Under the pieces are notes generated by a model. That model had not been told where the DNA came from, searched no databases, and was given only the letters and a program-made list of their open reading frames with translations. Of a stretch of 64,000 bases of DNA, positions 46,908-58,500 are shown in pieces. Positions within the stretch are counted from its first letter, which is position 1. Every line of letters starts with the position of its first letter. Position numbers and translations under genes: made by a program. The stretch comes from Beta vulgaris subsp. vulgaris (taxonomy: Eukaryota > Streptophyta > Magnoliopsida > Caryophyllales > Amaranthaceae): positions 45,200,173 to 45,264,172 of the forward strand of contig NC_079202.1 of assembly GCF_026745355.1 (NCBI RefSeq). The letters run 5' to 3'.

Positions 46908-47341
46908 TAGGGGTAATAATGAGTCTGGCAAGCTCGCGAACAGTTTGGGCTCGGCTCGTTGTGACTTGGCTCGAGTTCGGGCTCAGCTCGAAACTTAAAT
47001 GAGCCGAGCTGCGATAAGCAAAGTTTGGCTCGAAAAGCTCGTGAACAACTCGATTATTATATTATACTAAATATTTTATATTATAAAGTTATAAAATATT
47101 AAAAAAATATTTATATTGAAATGATCAATGACGATAGAATCATTGAACTCACTTTATACAAATTTTTCGCAAAACAAAGTTACCAAACGAGCTCGAGCCA
47201 ATAATCGAACCCGAGGTCGAGCAGCAAATACTAATCACAAGCTCGTCGAGCTCACGAGCCGATCCGAGCCCATTAAAAGTTAAACAAGCTCGGATCGAAT
47301 CCAATACTATTCGAGCTCGGCTCGTTCGATAAGCACCTCTA
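46908..47341. mobile_element. hAT MITE, 434 bp
   Basis: Ends TAGGGGTAATAATGAG and AAGCACCTCTA. Flanks AATGCAGC (46900-46907) and ATTGCAAC (47342-47349) match at six of eight positions. Interior repeats GAGCTCGGCTCG in both orientations. Non-coding. Confidence 0.8.
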
Positions 47342-47349
47342 ATTGCAAC

Positions 47350-47611
47350 AATTGCAAACTTCAAAATAATGGTTGTGTAAAACCCGGCTAATTTATTGCT
47401 AGATTGCTAGTATTTCAAAGGTACAATAACTTATTTTAAAGGTACGTTTACAAATAAACTTTTGTTTCTACCCTAAACACACATTAAAAAGAATTTAGCA
47501 AAAAGAACAATAGCTTTATTTCAAAGGTACATTTATAGTTAAACTTTTTTTCTATTAATGTACCTTTGACTCACATTAATGTTCTTTTCATTTACATTGA
47601 AATATCTTTGA
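47350..47611. other. Spacer between hAT MITEs
   Basis: TTTCAAAGGTACA-type motifs recur three times (47415, 47433, 47519). Otherwise nothing. Confidence 0.4.
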
Positions 47612-47619
47612 GTTTGCAC

Positions 47620-47989
47620 TAGGGGGTGGCAATGATGCAAGTCGAGTTCGAGTTGAGTCGAACTCATTCGAGTCGAGTTTTGTCCGAGCATTGACCGAGT
47701 CAAAATTTGGCCGAGTAAATTTCAAGTAGCTTACAAGTGTCTCATTTAAAAAGAAACAATAAGATAAAAAAATATTGAATTTCAGTATTTTGCTATTGAT
47801 AATTGGGTCGAGTATCGAGTTGCTCAACTCGACTTACCAACATCTCGAGTCGACCTTCTCACGAGTTTCCGAGTCGAGTATGAAGTTGCTCAACTCGACT
47901 AACCAACATCTCGAGTCGAGCTTTGACCAAGTTTTGACCGAATCAATCTCGAGTAGCTCGCAAGTTATCTCGTCTCATTGCCTCCCGTA
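47620..47989. mobile_element. hAT MITE, 370 bp, exact 8-bp target duplication
   Basis: Ends TAGGGGGTGGCAATGA and TCATTGCCTCCCGTA. Flanked by GTTTGCAC on both sides (47612-47619, 47990-47997). Interior carries two related stretches with GTTGCTCAACTCGACT and CCAACATCTCGAGTCGA. Confidence 0.92.
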
Positions 47990-47997
47990 GTTTGCAC

Positions 47998-48832
47998 CCT
48001 GGATCACGCCTATCATTATAATCCAAGGTGCACAGAATAATTTGCAGATTGCTAGGTCCACTGCAATTGTTATGATCGTCAGATAGTAGATAGTAGATAG
48101 TAGATACCACATAATCATTATTTATACTTTTTAATTTTTGTTTTCAACAACAATTAGGAGGTATTTATGCATTTCATGTTTTCTATCTGTATACAATATA
48201 ATGGAAAGGAAGAGAAAACTCTCAATGTACACGAGCTCCCAAAGACCTTAATATTTGTCAAAAATCTGAACAATGTTTTCCTGTGCTATCATCCAAGCTG
48301 ATGGAAGTAAAATGATGACAGACTATGGAGTACACAACTATCCCATGTATAATCACTGCATCCTTCAAATTATTGAAGAATAAAGGCAGCTTCTTCCCCA
48401 ACCTGAAATGCAACAAAAACCGACACACTGAAATCGTGATGAAACTCCTAGAGAAATTATCCATGAAAATATGAAATGAGACCTTCGACACCTTCGACAA
48501 CTCCAGTCAGAATATTATGTAAAAGTGACTTCCAAGTATATAACCATATCTAACTACCTCCAGAATCTCAGCTTTCTTGTAACATCGTGGATTACTGGAG
48601 ATGCGTGATAAAGAAATTGCACCTAATTGAACTATTTTACAATTTTAACAGTTTTTAGAATTTAGAAGGAAAATTATCATGTTCATGGTCACCAATCATG
48701 GGCATCGCCAATTTTGAAAACAAGGGTAGCATGCAATCAAATGTTTCAGTTCTAAAAGTCTGGCCACAATTTTTGGACCAATGGATCCAGCCAAAAGAAA
48801 AGGAACTTTCCACACAAATAATGTTTAACAAT
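47998..48832. other. Intergenic, possibly 3' region of eIF2D
   Basis: No gene. A short GATAGTA array lies at 48081-48107. 48250-48500 has coding-like short frames on the minus strand but no recognisable protein. Confidence 0.35.
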
Positions 48833-48844
48833 CTTGTAAGTGTG

Positions 48845-49033
48845 TAGGGGTGTAAGCAACTGTGGAAAGTCCAATCCAATCCAAACTTGTCGGCCTGCAA
48901 TGGACTGAAAATGTTTTGGACTGGACTCGGACTCAAATTTTCGAGTCCAAATATTTTCGGACTTGATTCGGACTCACCCCTTTGGAGTCCAATAAATCCA
49001 GTCCAGTCCAGTCCAAAAATGTTTTATATTTAA

Positions 49034-49071
<38 letters not shown>

Positions 49072-49378
49072 GTATATATATATTTAATATTTATATATAT
49101 AATATAAAAGATGTATGTGACTTATTTTATGGAATGGATAAAATGAGCTCAATTTTTCAAATCCAATTATGAGAACACGTTGTGAATCATTGAATCTAAA
49201 TCGGTAAATAAAATATAATAATCGGACTGGACTGGGATTCAAACTCAAGAAAAAATTATCGGACTGGACTGGATTGGACTCAAAAAATATATAGATCGGA
49301 CTTCTCGAGTCCAAAAAACTTTGGACTGGATTTGGATTTGGCAAAGTCTGATCCAGTCCAATCCACTTACACCCCCTA
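48845..49378. mobile_element. hAT MITE, 534 bp
   Basis: Ends TAGGGGTGTAAGC and CTTACACCCCCTA. CTTGTAAG (48833-48840) and CTTGTAAC (49379-49386) are the likely target duplication, with TGTG between the left copy and the TAGGGG end. Interior is made of GGACTGGACT/AGTCCAGTCC motifs and a TA-rich block at about 49036-49105. Confidence 0.8.
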
Positions 49379-49578
49379 CTTGTAACTCTAAGGAGGATTG
49401 ATTTAGTCTTGTAAGCTTGCTACCATGAACATTTCTGCAAGGAACTATTTTTGTTACCAGCAAGTTGCTTGTACTGTCATGAACTACAAAATGCCAGATG
49501 GGCAACTCGACAAGACTAGCAGAAATCTCTGTTCATATAACACAGTTCTGTTTCTGCATAACGTAAAACTGACCTCAA

Positions 49579-52500
49579 TCACTTCCTGGTTTTATCCAGC
49601 ACTTCAATGTATCTTTTTGGGACGCCATACTGATCAATTAAATGTTTTGCAAGATGATCGATGACGCCACCCTGAATCAGAACTTCATGTCCTTTCTTAC
49701 CTGGAATAATTAGAAATGAAACGAAAAGGGCATCAAGAATAAAGCAAGTAAAATCTCAAAGAACTGTACTAAATGAAAGGAAATTTTGCTCTAGAAAAAA
49801 AAAACACAATCTCAGTTTCAAGGTCGAAGCTAGAATTAGGAAGCGAGCAGAAGTAATACGCCTCAACTTCCAACCCCCTAGGAGATGCGAAGGGTTTGAT
49901 ATCTATGAGGTGTGGTGTGGGGGGCAGAAGGAAGGAGGGAGAAGTAGTGTAGTTTGGGAAATCATCTACCCAAGGATTACCCTGCAATAGGGCTAGGGGA
50001 AAGGGCTGGAGGGTGAGTAGGGTAATTTGGGCATAGGAAGGGTCCACATCATACCAATTTAGAAAAGAAGTCCAAGTAGCAATTTGAAGAATGACTATCC
50101 ACGGACTGCCTCTCATTTGAGAATAAAATTACAGGATTGATCAGCTATATTAGAATCAAACAGATTAGTACTTTGATACAGCACCCCAAATGAATCCCCT
50201 TTGCTCATAGAATTCATTGGTCATCGAAAACTGTGGAACTAAAATATAGTTTTAAATAAACGGACATGGCGAATAAGAAAACTAAGACCAAAGACACCTC
50301 CCTCCCCAGGGGCCAGAGACAGATTTTAAACAACGAAATCTAAACAGAAGAGGCACAATTGTCTACAACCATTTTAACTGTTACAGAGGTAAGGAAAGCA
50401 ATAAACCACCAGTATTCAGTTTATTGACCTATAGCACAATAAGAAGAAAAGACTAGGTACCAGGTAATTCAGCCACTGTGGTACTGCATGCAAACTTTTT
50501 TTGCAGCTCTGATGCCAATGATTCAGCATCCATCAAAAATATTTCAAAACCAGAGAGCTTTGTCACTTTCTTGTTCCCTTGTCGTCTCTCTGTCATGATG
50601 TGAATTGGTTTAACAGCGCCTTTCCTGATCACGGAGTCAGATCCTCTAGTCACTTTGTGGTGAGCTTGCATTCGATTCAGAAACAGCGCACCTAAATCCT
50701 TCTTATGAATTTCAGTTGGATAAGCTGATCCTTTTTTTATAGCTCCTTTGAATAAAGCATCACACAGCATAGTATCTAATATCACCATTGCTCTGTCGGT
50801 AGGCTTTACAAGATTCTCTTTCTCAACATATGCAAAAGCAACATTTGTGACCTCTGATGCACTAAAATATCCTCCAGTATCAGCTCCAACAGCAGCCAAT
50901 ATAGGGTTCACGTGAATACTTGATTTATAGACCTCTTCTATTTCCAATAATTTCTGTGATGGAGTCTCAATAGCAGCTTGATCACTGCTTTGCTCAATCT
51001 TATCAGGTTGTCTTTTATCAGGCTTGAAGGATTTGTAATCTACATGGCTCCGATTAACAGAAAGCAGTACCACTTCCTTTTTATGTTTGTCCTCTTTTAC
51101 TGAAATCTGTACATAACATAATAGTAAAAAAAAGTTCAGACTACATCAAAAACATAACCAATGAGTACAAATAAGTGAACCATTAGGAGCTATGGGTCAA
51201 AGAAGATATTCGAAAACCAAAGAAGCTCAAGTCATCCAGTAGCATAAATAAATCTAACAGAGAGAGAACCACATTATAGAATCTCGATGAGACCAATCCT
51301 GGTTCTTTCTTGATTTCCCTGACAACTTGGAGAGGTGACTCTTCTATCACAACCAGCCACTAGCTTAAAGCTTCCATTACCATTGTCTAATAACAATGGA
51401 AATCTACATTCTCTAGCTTAAAGCTTCTTGCACAACTTTTTTGAACAAGCTCCATATTAATGGTTGCTTACAGGCTGTTAGGCAGCCAACGAAACTATTT
51501 AACCGGATGTCATTTCTGAGTTGAAAATACAACGGAAGAAATTACACAAAAGGTAGTCTTATTCACCACTATAAGGATGCTGACTAATTGTAAGAAAGAT
51601 GATTTGGTGTTAGGGAAAATTTCATCCCGCATCTAATATGTTTAAAAGTTGGCTTAATTCAGGCACAGGAAACAAAAGGGACATGAAATTTCTTGGTAAA
51701 GTTTATTATAGAGCAAAGCCTTGAAATAGACTTGGCAATATTAATCCTATTCAAAAACACATAAATTTCATTTTATTTTTAACTTGAAACCAAGAAAAAC
51801 AATAAAAATAAGGATTATTTAACTACAATAATACAAACTTTGGCCGTTTCGCCCACAATAACACAAATTTTCGATTATCATTTAATATATAAAACTTCTT
51901 TAAAATTTCCCCCCGGTAGATCATTACCACTTGTTAACTTGTTGTAGGAGGTGAGCAAGCTGACATGGCACTGACCACAACACGTGTCGTTATTTCATTG
52001 GTTGGTTTTTTAAATTTTTATTTCAATTTCAGAAAACAAAAAAATACTTTCTTTTTCTTTCTTCTCCTGCTTCCCCTCCACGTCTCCACCCTATTTCTTC
52101 CTACCCCACCCCCTGCCCTCCATTGACCACGAAACCACCTTCCTCAACTGTTTCTCTCTCTTCCTCCTCCCCTGCAGCCCCTCCCCAACCCACGAAACCA
52201 CTTCCCCAACCCCCCTCTCCCACCCTCCAGTGCCTCCCTTCATCTCACTCTCTCTCTCCCCTCACTCACTCTCTCATGTACTTCCCCCTCTCTCCTAAAC
52301 CGGCTATGTTTTGCCGCCTCTTCAACATCGCCGACTCTCCTCCTCTCATCGCCTCGCTCACTCTCTTTCCCATCCACCATCACATCCCTAAACAACCTCC
52401 TTTTGAATGTCGGATCTTAGGTTCCGTTTGATAAATTATATGGGTTGTTGAATTGATGATATGGTTTATACGAGCTTGATGGCCAACTCTTAATTATTTG

Positions 52501-55500
52501 GGTTTGATGGTGCGGATGCGGGGAGTTTTTGGCGGCGAAAAGAAGAGGAGAGATGGAAGCCGGTGATGGTTGTTCTTCGACGGAGGAGGAGAGTAGAGTG
52601 TCTTGTTCGAGTTCGGTTGAGGAGTTGAATAGTTGGGTCGGATAGGGGAAGTTTCGTGGCTGGGGGTGGTTTCATGATGGGGGAGCGGATAAGGGTGGAG
52701 CGGGTGGGGGTGGGGTAGGGAGATGGTTAAGACTTTGAGTTGGTTGTGGGAGGGCCGGAGAGAGAAAGAGATTTTTTTAAATTTCTTTACCTGTTTTAAG
52801 GTTCGAAGTCGCATTGATCTACTCTAAGAAAATTGGTATAAAGTTTGTTATATTACATAATAATCGAAAATTTGTATTATTGCGAGCAAAACGGCTAAAG
52901 TTTGTATTATTTTTTTTAAATAATCCTAAAAGTAACTAGAAAAACGAGTTTGACCAAACTGACTCAACATGAATCCAAAATTACCCGAGCCAAAGCTGAC
53001 GTGACCAACCCATTTGACAGGTCCACAAGAAAAAGAGTCCTTGGGAGTGATCGGCCACGTACGAGCTTACAGATTAATACAACATTTGCCAATGACCCAA
53101 AGTAAATATAGTTGTGGCTTATGACCTGTGTTACTCGAACTCTTCATTTTACCTCAAGTAGTCGTGTCCGGTCCTGAACACTCCGACATGGGTATGGATA
53201 GTTGGACACTTTATTAAAGGCCGTTTTTTTTTTTTCTTAAATTTTTAGAGCAAAACAGGAACTTATTATCTAATGGATAAAATATCCATAAGAACGTAGG
53301 GAGCCACTTCCATCCGGCAATGGTTCTCCCAACATCGTTCGATGCCAAAAGAAACAAATCTTACAAGATAATAATGACCTACAGAGTTTCCATCTCGTTT
53401 CACATGAGAAAAAACAACTGAATTGAAGAACTAAGAGACAAGATATCCTCTAAGATGTTATCCAAGTCCAAGAAATAGCAAACCGAGTTAGCAAGCCGGG
53501 AGATCACCACTTGATAATCAGACTCCAATATAATGTGACGGAGGCCATATAATGAAAAATATTCATTAAAATGTCGAGTTGGACACTAGGACACGTTACG
53601 AGGACCCGAGTCTGAGTAAAATAGCTTATGACAAGTCAAATAAGTGAAGTCCAAGATCCAAGCAACTATGTGAAGATTGTTTTAGTTTCCTGTATCGGGT
53701 GATGTGCCCTGAAAAAAGTAATTATATGTGCCATTTGTATTGTGAAAAATTTCAGATTTCTATATTTTAATACTGAAATCAGGTTCCCCAAGATACAGCG
53801 CTTGAAAGCTCATAATAACACCAAGCAAACATTTACAAATTTTCCTATCTTCTCCAAACACAAAGGCCAGCAAAAATAAAAAACATCCTAAAGAGGAGAG
53901 TCAAAGAAAAGGAAAGAACGAAAGGTCTGTACAGCTTTTCAAGCATGTTTCTTAGAACAGGACAGGGTAATAAGCGAGGAGGGAGGGAAGAGGAGACGGG
54001 CAGGGCACAGGAATTGGAGGAGGCGATAGGTAATGTCAAAATTTTACACTAAAAATGAGTACACAGCCATTACTAAGTAAAGCTAGGAGTGATGTGGAGA
54101 TTCAACAGGGCATGAGGGACCTGTACACCAAACTAAAGGTAATTCCTTGAATATAACACCTCTTAGTCCCACATCATGGTGAACTTTTGAGAAAAAAGTT
54201 GATGGATGGCAAGATTGGCAACAAGGCAATCCTCATAACCACAAGAGAACCTTGGTAGCTCACTTGGCAAGCATCCCATTTTCAATGTCGCCTATATTAA
54301 CTTATTTCTTGAATCAACAAGTAGGGCTCAAAATGATTTTGTTTTGTAATTTCAATTTTTTATAAAATGTTTAAACTTGCTTGTAGGAAGGACTTGTGTC
54401 ATTTTGAATTGTACACTGTCACTTCTATTACCTGGACCTTCTTTTGGTTGGCCTAGGACAAACCATCCTTATAATGGAGACATCAATCCGTTATTACTCC
54501 CTCCATTTGTAGATAGTTTTTCCATATTGACTTTCACGTTCGCTAATCCAGAAGTGAAGACGTTACACACACAAAAATGGTACTTCTACTGTTCTACAAA
54601 AATCTGAAAACGGGCTCCAAGACCCTTGTATAAGGACGATGAAGATCTTTGAAAGATTTACTTAACTTCTCATGTACAGTGACATTTTTCAATTAGTTAC
54701 TACAAGGAGTCAAGGATGTCTGGCGGTCCTAATAAATTCTCAAGGTCCGCCAATACATTTTTGTTCAGCTGTGCTCTTCCAAAAGAGCGGGTCGGGTTGC
54801 TCAAAGAAGTCATTGCAGTAGACACTATAGAAATTCCTTGTACACAAATTAGTGAGAGAGAGAGAGAGTACCACTCCAGAAGACGCTTTGAATTGCAACC
54901 ATTTTGATAACTTCTTGAAAGATGACTTTTTGATATCAAGAGTAATGCCAGATGGTCTACACGGCAAAATATGATTTGACCTATGTCATAACCAAAGAGC
55001 ATCTGTTACAAAGGCTCTGAGAGTTTAATATGATGCCTGTCTACTAAAAAAACTAACGCAATGCGAGAAGTAGAGAAAATTCATAAGTTCGCAGATTACC
55101 AGACAATCTTCAGGTACAAAGAGGAGGAGAGCCTAACAAAATAGCAAAAGTAGAGAAATTAACCCCCCTCCCCCCACCTGTTTCGCGCATGTGGTCATTC
55201 AACATGAAGTGGCAAAAATTCAACGAAACCCAATAATTAACAGCAATGTTAACATAACAAATCTAACTCACCATAAAGTACTTCCTGCCATTGGAAGATC
55301 CTTATCCTTCACTGTTGTATGCAGAGCTTGCAGAAGACACCTGTCCAGTAGAACATCCACATCTTCTGTTGACAATGAGTGCTGGTTCTCGCTATGCATT
55401 TCATCATTCTCCGCTACTTCCAGACCACTCAACTCCAAGGCAACTTGTTCAGAAACAACATTTTTATCATCCAACTGAGATGAGGAAGCAGGATCACCTT

Positions 55501-58500
55501 CTGAGCAAACAATATTCGCAGCATCTAGCTCAACTGCTTCTTCGTTGTCACTTCTCCGATCAGCAGAAGCATCGCCTTCGCATAGACTGGAAGCCATGGA
55601 AGATGAGGAAGAAGGATCAGGGAAGACCACATCTTCAAAAAAACCAGCATTTGGCACAAAACGACCTTCAACCGATTCCCTGAAGAAGAAGATTGCCAGC
55701 AATTATAGATCAATAAGCTTGGGTTAAGAAACTAAACAACTATTAGAGTCAACTGCACTTACCATAACGAATCATGATAGTAGTGAGTTATTCTCAAAGC
55801 CTTTCCACGTAGGCCAGCTTTTAGTGCTTCAGAGCTATTCATGGTCGTTGCACCAACCTAAAAATATGTGACAGTAGAGTAAGAAGAATTAGTGGGTAAT
55901 TATCACTAGTGCTTAAATTTGTTGAAAAATCAAAAATGAAGTGTCCAATTTGCAAATGTGTACCGCAATGGGAGCAGGATTGCCAGGAACCTTAACTGCC
56001 CACGGCTCCCCAGCAGAAAATGACGGAAAGCCTTCCGGTGGTATAGTGATACCGGGGAACATCAAATCTGCCCCTCCAATTATAAATCGAGAGACCTCTC
56101 CGCCCTTTAGCATGAAAGCAGGCAGAAGATCAGGGACCATCCAGAGAGCATAAACTGTCGCAATCAAATGTGAAATAGCGTAAGCAAACACGCTCCTTCA
56201 AGATGCATTTAAGCAAAAAAAAAACATATTTTATTTCCTACTCCCGAAGGAGGGGAGAGGAAGAGACGAATAGAAGCTTACAGATTTCTGTGATAATGTA
56301 AACTTAAACCCAAATGTTAGAGAACTCTTTGTTCCCAAGAAGAAACCAACAGAGTTCATGAATACTAGAAAATGTCTTGTTTTAATCACGATATTCATCT
56401 TTGTAGTTCAACTTCTAATTCTATCCCTAATCCTAGTTCCTACCATGTTAGCAGAACACAAAATGCAATTTTGAATGCAGTATATTTACTCGACCTGCTG
56501 TCCTGGCATGAATAGACAGCTATTAAGTTAAGGCTAGGTGAAAGAAAGTTATTGGTCAAGTTAAATGAAAAACAGGGAAGTAATCAAAAGAGATGCAAGA
56601 GAGCTGTTATCAGACGAGATGAGTACTGGTATTTTATCAAAGCTTCCTAAAGGGAAAATCCTCCACTATCATAGTACAATTGTATTATATTTGAAATGAG
56701 AATTAAGATGCAACCGGCGATAACAAACACTCACATTAGGAAATTTGCAATGCAATGATTCAATGACAGCGAAATACAGGTAAGGACTAAGGACAGTGCA
56801 GATTAAGCAATGCTTCCGGTAGCAAAATGGCCTAGCAAGGGCCCAACACTCCCAGCACTCATTTTGTCTCTCTTTTTGGTATATTTAACTATGCATCATT
56901 CCCACGTAGCCAAAAAAAAGAAGAGAGGACGCACACAATTAAGGATAACATGGACCAGAAGTTACTAATTAAGAAGCTGTATGATGACCAAGAGCACAAC
57001 AAAATATATTTTACCTGTCGGGTATATATCTGAACCTCTTCCATCAGTATCAAAGAACATAGGGAAGCCACCTTCGACACCATACACAAGGACTCGATTT
57101 TGAAATTTTGCAACAGTGATATCCCCCTAAACATCAAACATAACCAATAAGTACAACAAGAAATGTAAAGGTAAAATGAAGGCATCCCCAATCAGCAACT
57201 ATACACCAAACTGATATCACTACAGAAATCGAATCCGAAATTCATAACACACATTAGAATTTCTGGTTAGACCCTGCATTATGTGTGGATACACGTGTTG
57301 TCCCCCATTAGAGAAGATAGCATATTACCACCTTCTAGCCAGGGAGTCACTTTCTCCACTGCCAACTTGCTTATCGAATCAAACCTCACTTGGGCTACTA
57401 TGTGGGTTTGATTCTTCGCATCCTTTATGAGCAGCCCAAGCCCATTTTTTATAATCTCTATCAATAAACAGTTTGGTGTACCCATTCCGATTTGCAAAAA
57501 ATGATCATCAACCCTTCAAACATCATGACATCAAATGTTTTAAAGCTTCAAATACTAAACTAGGTTTTCTATTAAAGACAAAGACTACAAATGTATTAAG
57601 CGCTTGTTCAGTTGACATGATGAAACATGGGAGTGGAAATTCATAGGAACTAGAAAATTAAAAAGTTGTTTGGTTGACATAAACATAGGAAGTTACACTT
57701 CATGACAAGTTCTATTTCGCACAAACTAAAGGAATGAACTTACCTAACCCCCAACATAATTGCAACTTTCCAAATTCTCAAGCTCAACCAAACAAATTCT
57801 CATACTTCCCACGAAATGTGAATTCCTCAACATTAGAACTTCCTCCAAATTCACACTCCCTAAATTTCAACCAAACGACTAGTAAAAAAAGACCTCTCAT
57901 CAAAAGAACTAAAAAAGAGTAGCAAATTTGTGCATAATATCATCCTAGAAGGCTAGAACTACGGGTGCTAATTGAGTTACTCAGCTCATGAGCACCTTGA
58001 CTCGGCCAACCCGATCTTGAACTCAACACGATATATTAACGAGGCAAGTTGAGCTGGCCTTATCTGACTCATGATGATGTAGAATGCAGGAAGTTGGTCC
58101 TTTAATGGAGATTAGAGAGGAAACTTCGAGTACTCAACATTCAACCAAGAGTATTTTTCAGAAAGATTGAGAGAGAAATAGAAAGATTAAGAAGATGAAA
58201 TGAACCAGAAATGTGTTTGTTATTAATCACGATGCCAATGATAACAAGAGTACAGTATTTATAGAGAATTAGCATAACAGAATGCTAACAGAATACTAAC
58301 AGAATGGAAGTTAGTTAGACAACTAACTTTCCCGCCCAAAAATGGGTTAAAGTTGTTAATCCTCTAATTGTACCCTATATCATACCTCCTCCCTTTATAA
58401 AAGACTTGACCTCAGAGGGAATTCAGGAAACTGAGCTTCAAAGGCTGTAGCAAAGACCCAAGTAGCTTCACTAGCTCGTTGATCTGCCCATTGTATCAAA

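Noticed and set aside
49769..50116. 115-codon minus-strand frame in eIF2D intron 7
   Set aside because: Lies between two well-supported exons, and no protein family is recognisable.
52123..52431. 102-codon Pro/Ser-rich frame
   Set aside because: Low-complexity CT-rich MULE interior; no recognisable domain.
54160..54175. TAGTCCCACATCA, like the upstream element of plant snRNA genes
   Set aside because: No TATA box at the required spacing and no snRNA sequence downstream.
55268..55727. Two long plus-strand frames
   Set aside because: They are antisense to eIF2D exon 5, whose minus-strand frame is supported by splice phase and domain order.
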